IMG/VR virus record: IMGVR_UViG_3300032242_000738
Coordinates: 20,220 to 84,219 of that record
Source: a virus
Reading direction: 5' to 3' (one strand)
Length of the DNA stretch: 64,000 bases
In this document: positions 1 through 6,906 of the stretch, in pieces
Layout of the letters: the number at the start of each line of letters is the position of its first letter
Numbering within the stretch: position 1 is the first letter of the stretch
Made by a program: the position numbers and the translations under genes
The notes under the pieces: generated by a model
What the model was told of the DNA's origin: nothing
Seen by the model: only the letters and a program-made list of their open reading frames with translations
The model's database searches: none

Positions 1-1
1 T

Positions 2-286
2 AACATACTTAAACATGCTGTGGCCTGGTGTACATTTGACAAAAGAAACATGATATCTCAAGCAAATAGAATATTAAAATTGGATAATTTATTAGCAGGA
101 TTGGATGTGGATATATCCATACATAGTAAAATCTTCAAAAATTCTAAAAATAGTGAGGATCGGTTGATCGTTCTAGCCAAATTAAGTGAAGATAAACTGA
201 AAAAACGACAGATTACACAAGAATTAAACATGTATATTAATGATTCTAAGAGATGGCAAAATAATAGATTTAACACAAAACCTTAA
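2..286 (+). CDS. C-terminal part of an unrecognised protein, cut by the window edge
   Basis: The frame is open from the first base and ends at a TAA at 284-286, so the visible 94 residues are the C-terminus of a gene that starts upstream. A GTG at 20 is in frame but has no Shine-Dalgarno in front of it, and nothing forces a start there. The fragment is basic and helical-looking, with many Lys, Asn and Ser, and has no membrane segment or recognisable motif. It lies directly before the late-promoter box of the next gene, so it belongs to an upstream transcript. Function unknown. Confidence 0.55.
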   Translation, partial: NILKHAVAWCTFDKRNMISQANRILKLDNLLAGLDVDISIHSKIFKNSKNSEDRLIVLAKLSEDKLKKRQITQELNMYINDSKRWQNNRFNTKP

Positions 287-301
287 CAATAATACAAAAA
301 A

Positions 302-309
302 GATAAATA
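302..309 (+). promoter_or_regulatory. T4-type late promoter box GATAAATA
   Basis: Exact GATAAATA, 27 nt before the start codon of the gene at 336. It differs from the T4 late consensus TATAAATA only in the first base and recurs before most structural genes of the window. Confidence 0.75.
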
Positions 310-335
310 CTTTATATTAGTCTTGGAATATAACT

Positions 336-1070
336 ATGAAACTAACTGAATTTGACAACAAAAAAATATCAACTGCCGCTAAAGCGTTGAATGAACACTA
401 TTCTCTTCCGTTCAATACAAAGAGAATGACCGTTACGGAAACTAAGTCTATGCTTAGTAAAGTTCGTGGATTGATTAATGAAACTAAATCATCTGCTGAA
501 TTTTATCAAAGCCAGACTAGTCCATCATACATGAAACTAGTGTTTATGGAACAAGCATTAGCTGACCATTTTAGCTACTTACAGTCACTACCTAAAACAC
601 GTATCGTTATTGAGAACGAAGAAGTTGAGAAGTCACAGGTTGTTCTTGCAGCCCAAGACATGGTAGACCAAGTACAGAAGATGGTTGAAGAAGTATCTGA
701 TATGCTAGTAAAAGAATTACCAGCATTGACATCTGGTGTACAAAGCGAGATTGGTGTTAACGAAAGTGAATCTTTCAATCAACAAGTTACTGAAGCATTA
801 ACTTCATTACAAGCCGCATTGACACAAAGTAAGGGAACATTGCAATCTGCATTGAACGGTATTACTGGTCAGGGTGGTGACATGATGGGTGGCAATACAG
901 CAGATGATGCATTTGGTGATGACGGTGATGTATCTGCCGATTTAGATATGGACATGTCTGGTGATCTAGCCGGTGACGGTGAAGATGATTTCAGTGTTGA
1001 TGATGACATTTCTGTTGAAGAACCAGAAGAAGAAGTTCCTGTAGCTGGTGCTGGCCGCGCAAAGAGATAA
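336..1070 (+). CDS. Acidic virion or prohead-core-like protein, 244 aa
   Basis: It begins MKLTEF, where L-T-E followed by F fits the (I/L)-x-E cleavage rule of the T4 prohead protease, so the first residues may be a capsid-targeting peptide. Residues about 10-190 look helical and coiled-coil-forming. Residues 185-240 are a low-complexity acidic tail rich in Asp, Gly and Glu that ends in a basic GRAKR. Long helices plus an acidic tail are typical of scaffold or internal head proteins. From memory, similar proteins occur in T4-like cyanophages and pelagiphages, sometimes labelled prohead core. It is expressed from the late box at 302 and its stop overlaps the next start (TAATG). A scaffolding role is inference. 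Confidence 0.6.
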   Translation: MKLTEFDNKKISTAAKALNEHYSLPFNTKRMTVTETKSMLSKVRGLINETKSSAEFYQSQTSPSYMKLVFMEQALADHFSYLQSLPKTRIVIENEEVEKSQVVLAAQDMVDQVQKMVEEVSDMLVKELPALTSGVQSEIGVNESESFNQQVTEALTSLQAALTQSKGTLQSALNGITGQGGDMMGGNTADDAFGDDGDVSADLDMDMSGDLAGDGEDDFSVDDDISVEEPEEEVPVAGAGRAKR

Positions 1071-1393
1071 TGCGTTTATTTGAACTATCTAATCCAAACC
1101 CACTATTAGTAAGATTAGTTGCTGTAACAAGTCAGTTAACTAGTGATATTGATAGTGGTGTTGAGCATTCGGATTGGACAGTTGATGAATTATTAAACTA
1201 TTACAAAGATAATGATATCATATTAGCCAAAGATGATTTGTATGATATGATTAAAAAACCACCATTGAAGAATAAAATCTCAAACATTCAAGGTGATAAG
1301 GTTATATTTAAAGGGCAAGAAACACCAGTTGAGCCTGAAATAGATGATAGTAAAAAAGTTGTCAAGCAAATGGCACAAAAAGCAATGAAGTAA
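1070..1393 (+). CDS. Conserved small protein with a leader-like N-terminus
   Basis: This 107-residue protein starts inside the stop codon of the upstream gene (TAATG), so it is translationally coupled to it and likely made at the same time. The N-terminus MRLFEL has the L-x-E pattern seen at the start of several candidate internal head proteins here. The middle (residues 40-75) is helical and charged, and the C-terminus is Lys-rich. No catalytic motif, signal peptide or membrane segment is visible. Probably a minor virion or assembly protein; function not recognised. Confidence 0.5.
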   Translation: MRLFELSNPNPLLVRLVAVTSQLTSDIDSGVEHSDWTVDELLNYYKDNDIILAKDDLYDMIKKPPLKNKISNIQGDKVIFKGQETPVEPEIDDSKKVVKQMAQKAMK

Positions 1394-1394
1394 G

Positions 1395-1721
1395 ATGATT
1401 ACGATCACCGAAAAAGCTTCCAATAAAATAAAACAAATAATAACAAAACGTGGTAAGGGTCTAGGAATACGAATAGGCGTCAAGACCACAGGTTGTAGTG
1501 GTTTGGCATATGTATTAGAATATGTTGATGAATATAGTTATGATGAATCTACCATAAATTATGCACAAGATACATTTATTGTGTTAGTGGATAAGAAGCA
1601 TGATGTATATTTAAAGAACATGATTGTAGATTATGTGCGTAATGGACTAAATGAAGGTTTTGAGTTCAGCAACCCAAATGAACGTGACCGATGTGGTTGC
1701 GGAGAGAGCTTTAGAGTTTAA
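1395..1721 (+). CDS. iscA-like: IscA/HesB-type iron-sulfur carrier
   Basis: A-type Fe-S carrier protein of 108 aa, the usual family size. The three ligand cysteines are in place: C34 in TTGCSG, and C100 and C102 in CGCGESF at the C-terminus. In bacteria these proteins receive and pass on Fe-S clusters to apo-enzymes. The gene starts one base after the upstream stop, without a strong Shine-Dalgarno, and so appears co-transcribed with virion-type genes. A phage copy could mature phage or host Fe-S enzymes during infection; that role is inferred, the family assignment is firm. Confidence 0.9.
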   Translation: MITITEKASNKIKQIITKRGKGLGIRIGVKTTGCSGLAYVLEYVDEYSYDESTINYAQDTFIVLVDKKHDVYLKNMIVDYVRNGLNEGFEFSNPNERDRCGCGESFRV

Positions 1722-1729
1722 CCTAAATA
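1722..1729 (+). promoter_or_regulatory. Degenerate late box CCTAAATA
   Basis: It carries the TAAATA core of the late motif immediately in front of the early promoter of the exonuclease gene, so the gene may be readable in both phases. The first two bases are off consensus. Confidence 0.3.
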
Positions 1730-1730
1730 C

Positions 1731-1759
1731 TTGTATTGTGTTATATAATATATTATAAT
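1731..1759 (+). promoter_or_regulatory. Sigma-70 promoter of the exonuclease gene
   Basis: The -35 TTGTAT is at 1731-1736, the spacer is exactly 17 nt, and TATAAT is at 1754-1759. The expected transcript start falls at or next to the ATG at 1766, which predicts a leaderless mRNA. Confidence 0.7.
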
Positions 1760-1765
1760 AGCTAA

Positions 1766-2452
1766 ATGTACATTCCAAACAAATATAACTATGTCCCTAT
1801 GAGCCGTGTAGAAATTGACGGCAAACGCAGATATGCTACACCAGATGGCGAAAAACTCCCTAGTGTTACAACTATTTTAGATGCTACTAAAAGCGAAGAA
1901 TCTAAGAAAGCATTACACGAATGGCGGAAACGTGTCGGTGTTCAGAAAGCACAAGAAATCACTACAGAAGCCGCAGGACGTGGAACACGTATGCACAAGT
2001 GGCTTGAGAACTATATTAAAACAGGAGAAACAGGTGAGCCCGGAAGCAATCCGTATAGCATCCAAAGCCATAAAATGGCACAATCTATCATTAGTCAAGG
2101 TCTTGTCAAATGTAATGAATACTGGGGCACAGAAGTTCCCCTTTACTACCCTAAAGTATATGCCGGAACAACTGACTTGGTTGGCGTACATGATGGTATT
2201 CCTGCTATCATGGATCACAAACAGTCTAACAAACTAAAAAAGCGTGAGTGGATTGAAGATTACTTTGTTCAATTAGCCGCATATGCTAATGCACACAATG
2301 AAGTACATGGTACGAATATCCGTAAAGGTGTTATTTTTATGTGTACAGCAGACAATGTATATCAGGAATTCATTATTGAAGGTAATGAATTTGATAGTTG
2401 GACTGATCGTTGGTTCAAGCGTGTTGAGAAGTATTACGAACAGTTCTTGTAA
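1766..2452 (+). CDS. RecB/MGME1-like PD-(D/E)XK exonuclease
   Basis: 228 aa. It has the layout of phage exonucleases related to mitochondrial MGME1 and the RecB nuclease domain: an N-terminal PSVTTIL motif, RGTRMH (residues about 72-77), then TTDLVG and IMDHKQSNK supplying the metal-binding D...D-x-K core, followed by QLAAYA, the RecB-family motif. It probably trims DNA ends during phage recombination, repair or host DNA breakdown. It has its own sigma-70 promoter, so it is an early gene between late genes. Its 5' end probably coincides with the start codon, and no Shine-Dalgarno is visible. Confidence 0.85.
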   Translation: MYIPNKYNYVPMSRVEIDGKRRYATPDGEKLPSVTTILDATKSEESKKALHEWRKRVGVQKAQEITTEAAGRGTRMHKWLENYIKTGETGEPGSNPYSIQSHKMAQSIISQGLVKCNEYWGTEVPLYYPKVYAGTTDLVGVHDGIPAIMDHKQSNKLKKREWIEDYFVQLAAYANAHNEVHGTNIRKGVIFMCTADNVYQEFIIEGNEFDSWTDRWFKRVEKYYEQFL

Positions 2453-2460
2453 GAAATAAT

Positions 2461-2468
2461 GATAAATA
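2461..2468 (+). promoter_or_regulatory. Late promoter box GATAAATA of the tail fibre gene
   Basis: Exact motif 28 nt before the ATG at 2497. The left arm of the hairpin at 2466-2498 overlaps its last bases. Confidence 0.75.
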
Positions 2469-2498
2469 AGTATAAATCTATTAAAGAATTATACTTAT
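2466..2498 (+). promoter_or_regulatory. Inverted repeat covering the start codon of the fibre gene
   Basis: A perfect 10-bp inverted repeat: ATAAGTATAA at 2466-2475 and TTATACTTAT at 2489-2498. The right arm includes the AT of the start codon. In a read-through transcript this would pair and hide the start. A late transcript starting a few bases after the box at 2461-2468 would lack most of the left arm. Confidence 0.5.
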
Positions 2499-4323
2499 GG
2501 CCATTATACAGATATCTAAAATCCAACAACGTTCAGGTAACCTTGTAGACCTGCCACAATTAGACCAAGCTCAATTGGGCTGGGCCAATGATGCTAAACG
2601 TCTTTTTATAGGAACTACTAGTCCTAATCCAAATGAAAATGTTGAAGTATTAACAGCATATTCAACTATTACCTTTAGTCAAATTTCAGGTGGTGAGGGT
2701 AATTTAAACATCTCTAATTCTCAGAATGGGCAAATATTAACTTATGTTAGTAGTACCGATACCTGGGAAAACTATACAGGAAATTCTGTCCAACTAGGTG
2801 GACATAAACTTCAGCTTGGTAATGTAGCAAATATATCCATGACCGGTGGTGCCATTGGATATGTATTAGAAACAGACGGATTGGGTAATCTAAGTTGGAC
2901 ATCTAAATCAACAATTACTGCATATATCAGTGCAGTATCAAAAGCTAATCCTGGGGTAGTAACTACCACAGTTCCTAATTTCTTTACAGCCGGTGCATTA
3001 GTAACCATTACCGATGTTGTTGGTATGACTCAGCTTAATGGTAACAGTTATTATGCGAAGATATTAACATCTAATACGTTCTCATTATATTCTGATTCTG
3101 GGTTAACTACGCCGGTTGATACAAGTGGCTATACTACATATACTAGTGGTGGTAGAGTAATTTCTTCAGTAGGAGGATCTGGATCAAGTGCGGCAGCTGG
3201 TAGTAATACCACAGTACAATTTAATGATAACAATGTTCTTCAAGGTAGTGCAGGATTTACCTTTAATAAACTATCAGGAGTTTTAACAGCACCAAATCTT
3301 GCAGGTGATGGCGGTAGATTATCAAATATTGCTGGTGCTAATATTACAGGTTCAATACCTCTTGCTACATATGCAACAACTGCAAATAGTGTAGCTGGTG
3401 CTAATGTTTCAGGTGCAGTAGCATACGCAACAACAGCTAATAATGTAGCCGGTGCTAATGTGTCAGGTCAAGTCAGTTATGCGGCTGTAGCCAATAGTGT
3501 AGCAGGAGCCAATGTTTCAGGTACAGTAGGTCTTGCTACATATGCAACAACTGCAAATAGTGTTGCTGGCGCTAATATAAGCGGCGCTGTAGGTCTTGCT
3601 ACATATGCGACAACAGCTAATAGTGTAGCCGGTGCTAATGTTTCTGGTGCAGTCAGTTATGCAACAACAGCTAATAGTGTAGCAGGTGCTAATGTTTCTG
3701 GTGCAGTTAGTTATGCAACAACCGCTAATAGTGTAGCAGGTGCGAATGTAAGTGGTACTGTAAGTAGTGCAACTACAGCAGGTACTGTAACAACCGCGGC
3801 ACAGCCAAATATCACAAGTGTTGGTACATTAACTTCATTAAATGTAAGTGGTCAAATAACGAATAATAATATTACAACGGGTGCTAGTTCAACACCGGGC
3901 AATCTTACTGGTGCTTGGACATTAAGTAGCGGTTCAACACTACAAGCCACATATGCTGACTTAGCAGAATATTATGAATCTGATAATATCTATGAACCAG
4001 GTACTGTATTAGCATTTGGTGGTGATAAAGAAGTTACCATAGCAGAAGATGCCACTACAAAAGTTGCAGGTATTGTTTCTACCAATCCAGCATATGTAAT
4101 GAATAGTGCATGTGAAGGTGAACATATTGTAGCATTAGCATTACAAGGTCGTGTTCCGTGTAAAGTACGTGGAAATATTAAAAAGGGTGATATGTTAATA
4201 AGTGCAGGATATGGCTTTGCTCGTCCAGCATCATTCCCTGTATTGGGTACAGTCATCGGTAAATCATTAGAAAACTTTGATGGTGTAGAAGGTATCATTG
4301 AAGTAGCAGTCGGCAGACTTTAA
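2497..4323 (+). CDS. Tail fibre/adhesin with C-terminal G2-type (IMC-like) domain
   Basis: 608 aa. The N-terminal 60 residues (ISKIQQRSG, DLPQL, LGWANDAKRLFIG) match the attachment head of many T4-like cyanophage fibres. Residues about 190-225 are a small beta domain common in phage tails (YYAKI...FSLYSDS). Residues about 285-430 are seven to eight copies of a roughly 16-residue repeat, YATTANSVAGANVSGA. The last 130 residues (ADLAEYYES, GIVSTNPAYVMN, GRVPCKV, KKGDML) resemble the peptidase G2/intramolecular chaperone domain that ends many fibres. The repeats and the end domain are shared with the giant fibre at 27273. Role: host attachment. Confidence 0.8.
   Translation: MAIIQISKIQQRSGNLVDLPQLDQAQLGWANDAKRLFIGTTSPNPNENVEVLTAYSTITFSQISGGEGNLNISNSQNGQILTYVSSTDTWENYTGNSVQLGGHKLQLGNVANISMTGGAIGYVLETDGLGNLSWTSKSTITAYISAVSKANPGVVTTTVPNFFTAGALVTITDVVGMTQLNGNSYYAKILTSNTFSLYSDSGLTTPVDTSGYTTYTSGGRVISSVGGSGSSAAAGSNTTVQFNDNNVLQGSAGFTFNKLSGVLTAPNLAGDGGRLSNIAGANITGSIPLATYATTANSVAGANVSGAVAYATTANNVAGANVSGQVSYAAVANSVAGANVSGTVGLATYATTANSVAGANISGAVGLATYATTANSVAGANVSGAVSYATTANSVAGANVSGAVSYATTANSVAGANVSGTVSSATTAGTVTTAAQPNITSVGTLTSLNVSGQITNNNITTGASSTPGNLTGAWTLSSGSTLQATYADLAEYYESDNIYEPGTVLAFGGDKEVTIAEDATTKVAGIVSTNPAYVMNSACEGEHIVALALQGRVPCKVRGNIKKGDMLISAGYGFARPASFPVLGTVIGKSLENFDGVEGIIEVAVGRL
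3340..3775 (+). repeat. In-gene tandem repeats encoding YATTANSVAGANVSGA
   Basis: Repeat units of about 45-60 bp. The protein unit is nearly constant while third codon positions vary, so the repeats are old and kept by selection on the protein. The same unit recurs dozens of times at 28190-33760. Confidence 0.8.
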
Positions 4324-4340
4324 AATAATAGGAAAATAAA

Positions 4341-4628
4341 ATGGCATCAACAATTTACACAGCAAACGGCACCAGTCAACGTACATCAGCTAGTACTACA
4401 GACAAAGTTCGTATTGCTACTACAACATCAGCAATTGCAATATCTTCAGGCAATTCAAGTGTTACTACTGATTTAACAAACGGTACAATTATACCAGCAA
4501 ATACAGTAAACAACAACTTTTTAGTTGGTCAAGGTAATTACATTGCTTATATTAATGTAGCCGGAACAGCAGGTGCATTCAGTATTAGCACATTGGGGGC
4601 AAATCACGCTAATACAGGTACTCAATAA
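4341..4628 (+). CDS. Small Thr/Ser-rich virion protein
   Basis: 95 aa, almost free of charged residues, with alternating Thr, Ser, Ala, Ile and Val that suggests an all-beta fold. There is no signal peptide or catalytic motif. It follows the fibre gene by 17 nt with AATAGGAAAAT as a plausible ribosome binding site, so it is read from the same late transcript. It could be a decoration or fibre-associated protein; the family is not recognised. Confidence 0.55.
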   Translation: MASTIYTANGTSQRTSASTTDKVRIATTTSAIAISSGNSSVTTDLTNGTIIPANTVNNNFLVGQGNYIAYINVAGTAGAFSISTLGANHANTGTQ

Positions 4629-4639
4629 TAGAGTTTTAA

Positions 4640-4647
4640 GATAAATA
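4640..4647 (+). promoter_or_regulatory. Late promoter box GATAAATA
   Basis: Exact motif 85 nt before the ATG of the gene at 4732, giving an unusually long late leader that holds two hairpins. Confidence 0.7.
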
Positions 4648-4655
4648 TATAATAC

Positions 4656-4711
4656 ACTTGCATTCGGCAAGTTTATGCAGTAACCCACTGCGTAGCGTCT
4701 AGAACACGCTA
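4656..4711 (+). promoter_or_regulatory. Two consecutive perfect hairpins in a late 5' leader
   Basis: Hairpin 1: ACTTGC (4656-4661), ATTCG loop, GCAAGT (4667-4672). Hairpin 2: TAGCGT (4693-4698), 7-nt loop, ACGCTA (4706-4711). They lie between the late box and the Shine-Dalgarno AAAGGA and leave it free, so they are more likely mRNA-stabilising elements than blockers. That function is inferred. Confidence 0.5.
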
Positions 4712-4731
4712 ATTTTATAAAGGAAAATCAA

Positions 4732-6126
4732 ATGGGACGTCCTCTAAAAATCGCAAAGGCTCAAGCAGTCTTAACAATTACTGATACAGCACAAACAGGC
4801 AGTATCGTTACAATATCAGGTGGTAATCTAACAACTAACCCAACTGTTGGTGTAGCAGAAGGTATGAAATTTGTAGTTGCAACTACAGTTGGTGGTTTAG
4901 TTGCTGGCACAACATATTATGTTAATGTAGTATTATCAAATACTACATTTAGTGTTTCAGCTACACAAAAAAGTGTACAACCGCAAGTTATGGCACCGAT
5001 GACAGATACCACTGGTCAATCTGTTAGTGCAACATTTAATGGTGTTGATTCATATTTTAACAATCCAGTATCTGGTACAGGTTATCCAGCAACAAATACA
5101 GCAACATACGGTGTAGTTGGTGGAAATACTGCTATCTACGGTAAGCAAGTATTATGTAATGTAGCATTTGGTGTTCAGGGTACAGGTACTGTATTCGCAA
5201 GCACAAGTAGCAACAATGTAGTTGGTCTTGGTACTGACTTTGCTAACGTAGCTACAGGTTCAATATTATTTGCTCAATGGGGTAATGACCCAAATGTAGC
5301 AATGTTATTAGGTACTACAACTAGTACTAAGGGTAATTTGAGTGTAGTTGTTGCTAACACAACAGTATCAGGTAGTATCATTGGTACTTCTGGAAATGCA
5401 CAAACATTGACAGTAAATACTCCAGTAGTGTTTGATTCTACATTTGGTAGTTTGACAGCAGGTACAACATACTTTGTTAAGACTATTGCTAATGCAGCCG
5501 CATTTACTGTTTCTACTACACCTGGTGGTGCAGTAAAAACATTGACAGCAAATGCTAGTGTTACTGGTAACGCAATTCAGAACCGTGTTGTATTAGGTGC
5601 TGTATCAGCAAATAACGCAACTGGTGCTACTAGTTATGGTGATCCATTCGTTCAAGCATTACCAGAAGCAGGTTATATTGTTCGTCAAAAAGGCAAAACA
5701 AAGTATTTGGTAACAGGTACAGTTACAGGTTTGACAGGTGCAGTATATACAGCTAATGTTGCTAACACAGCATTAACACCAAACACAATGAGTATTATTG
5801 CTACTAATGCAGCCTCTGGTACACAATATGTTTCAAGTGTAAATGACTATCAAACAGAATTGTTCCCAACAACAGTTGCCCCAGGAGCATTAAGTGTAGG
5901 TACATTGTATACAATTTATCAATCAGGAACAACAGATTGGACAGCATGTGGTGCAGCAAGTAACTTAACAGGTGTTACATTTACTGCTACTGCTACAGGT
6001 AGTGGTACAGGTCTTGCAGTATTGAATACAGTTAATCCTGATGTGATTTCTTCATTCAATGCGGCTGCCGCAGCTAATGCTAACCCAGGTCAGCCTAACC
6101 CAATCGTAACTATTGCTAATGCTTAA
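4732..6126 (+). CDS. Beta-rich virion protein with shared carbohydrate-type modules
   Basis: 464 aa, Thr, Val, Ala and Gly-rich with very few charges. Two copies of a module (VAGTTYYVNVVLSNTTFSVS and TAGTTYFVKTIANAAAFTVS) also occur in the proteins at 35830 and 38244. Near residues 385-425 is another widespread phage-tail motif (GTLYTIY, GTTDWTACGA, GVTFTATATGSGTG). The N-terminus MGRPLKIAKAQAV is basic and could be the anchor. It has its own late promoter, a structured leader and a strong AAAGGAAAA binding site, so it is probably abundant. Likely a fibre, whisker or capsid-decoration protein; exact location unknown. Confidence 0.6.
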   Translation: MGRPLKIAKAQAVLTITDTAQTGSIVTISGGNLTTNPTVGVAEGMKFVVATTVGGLVAGTTYYVNVVLSNTTFSVSATQKSVQPQVMAPMTDTTGQSVSATFNGVDSYFNNPVSGTGYPATNTATYGVVGGNTAIYGKQVLCNVAFGVQGTGTVFASTSSNNVVGLGTDFANVATGSILFAQWGNDPNVAMLLGTTTSTKGNLSVVVANTTVSGSIIGTSGNAQTLTVNTPVVFDSTFGSLTAGTTYFVKTIANAAAFTVSTTPGGAVKTLTANASVTGNAIQNRVVLGAVSANNATGATSYGDPFVQALPEAGYIVRQKGKTKYLVTGTVTGLTGAVYTANVANTALTPNTMSIIATNAASGTQYVSSVNDYQTELFPTTVAPGALSVGTLYTIYQSGTTDWTACGAASNLTGVTFTATATGSGTGLAVLNTVNPDVISSFNAAAAANANPGQPNPIVTIANA

Positions 6127-6128
6127 TC

Positions 6129-6440
6129 ATGTCACGAACTATTAATATGCCAGCACAGACTACAAAAACTGATATCGCTGTACTTCAAGTTCAAGTTAAA
6201 AACATTGAACAAGATGTCAGCGAGATCAAAAGTAGTCTTAAAGAGATGCATGAATGTCTTGACCGTAACGCACATGAAACAAGAGAAATGTTGAAAGAAA
6301 TGCGTGAGGAAGATATTAAGGCACACAAAGAACTAGGATCAAAAGTCTCTGCATTAGAAAAGTGGAGATGGATGATGATGGGTGCAGGCGTAGTAATAGG
6401 GTCATTAGGTTTTGATACATTAGCAAAACTACTGAAATAA
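6129..6440 (+). CDS. Putative holin: coiled coil plus one C-terminal membrane segment
   Basis: 103 aa. Residues about 13-78 are a charged heptad-like coiled coil (VQVKNIEQDVSEIKSSLKEM), followed by a single hydrophobic segment at 80-97 (WRWMMMGAGVVIGSLGF) and a short basic tail. This is the layout of XhlA/hemolysin-type holin proteins. It starts 2 nt after the upstream stop and is followed by a strong terminator. A second holin candidate is at 47453 and the endolysin at 35207, so which one triggers lysis cannot be decided here. It could also be a spanin-like or signalling protein. Confidence 0.6.
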   Translation: MSRTINMPAQTTKTDIAVLQVQVKNIEQDVSEIKSSLKEMHECLDRNAHETREMLKEMREEDIKAHKELGSKVSALEKWRWMMMGAGVVIGSLGFDTLAKLLK

Positions 6441-6466
6441 AAAAACGGTCTTAGGACCGTTTTTTC
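6440..6466 (+). terminator. Bidirectional terminator between convergent genes
   Basis: AAAAAACGGTC, TTA, GGACCGTTTTTT: a near-perfect palindrome with A and T runs on both sides, able to stop transcripts from both directions. The TTA in the loop is the TAA stop codon of the minus-strand Nudix gene, so that gene ends inside its own terminator. Confidence 0.9.
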
Positions 6467-6867
6467 GTAAGTGCTTTTAATTTCTTCTGTACAACATCAA
6501 AGTTTACTGTACTAAATAACCCAGGATGTAATGGTTTAGGATATTGATTGTCCCCTACCCAAGCATACCCGCAATGTTCATAGTTTAATAACGGGATAAA
6601 TTCTTCATCTATTGCACAAAAGAATGTATGATATGTAAATGTGTTATTGACAAATTTTTGTATTGGAACTAGTTTTGGATTTTTAGGAAAGTATCCAATT
6701 TCTTCATTACATTCTCTAGCGATACCAACTAATAATGTCTCGCCGTTTTCTATTTTACCACCTGGTATACCCCAGTTACCCGGATTTTTATTGTCCGTTC
6801 TAAGTAGGTATAAGAATCGTTGTGTTTTTTTAGCGTAAAAGAATACGCCTGCGGATATATTTGACAT
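6451..6867 (-). CDS. Nudix hydrolase
   Basis: 138 aa. The complete Nudix box G-x5-E-x7-R-E-U-x-E-E-x-G lies at residues 37-58 (G37, E43, R51, E52, E55, E56, G58), followed by the usual beta-rich remainder. Such enzymes hydrolyse nucleoside diphosphates linked to another group; T4 carries NudE, and phage copies may clean nucleotide pools, cleave ADP-ribose or dinucleoside polyphosphates, or decap RNA. The substrate cannot be told from sequence. It has its own early promoter overlapping the end of the gp15 gene, with an extended -10 close to the ATG and no clear Shine-Dalgarno. Confidence 0.92.
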   Translation of the reverse strand: MSNISAGVFFYAKKTQRFLYLLRTDNKNPGNWGIPGGKIENGETLLVGIARECNEEIGYFPKNPKLVPIQKFVNNTFTYHTFFCAIDEEFIPLLNYEHCGYAWVGDNQYPKPLHPGLFSTVNFDVVQKKLKALTKKRS

Positions 6868-6877
6868 ATGCTAATAT

Positions 6878-6906
6878 ATTATAGCATAAAGTAAATCAGA
6901 TTACAA
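6878..6906 (-). promoter_or_regulatory. Minus-strand sigma-70 promoter for the Nudix gene
   Basis: On the minus strand: TTGTAA (6906-6901), 17 nt, then TATAAT (6883-6878), preceded by TGC as an extended -10. The -35 lies in the last codons of the gp15 gene. The -10 ends 10 nt before the ATG. Confidence 0.65.
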
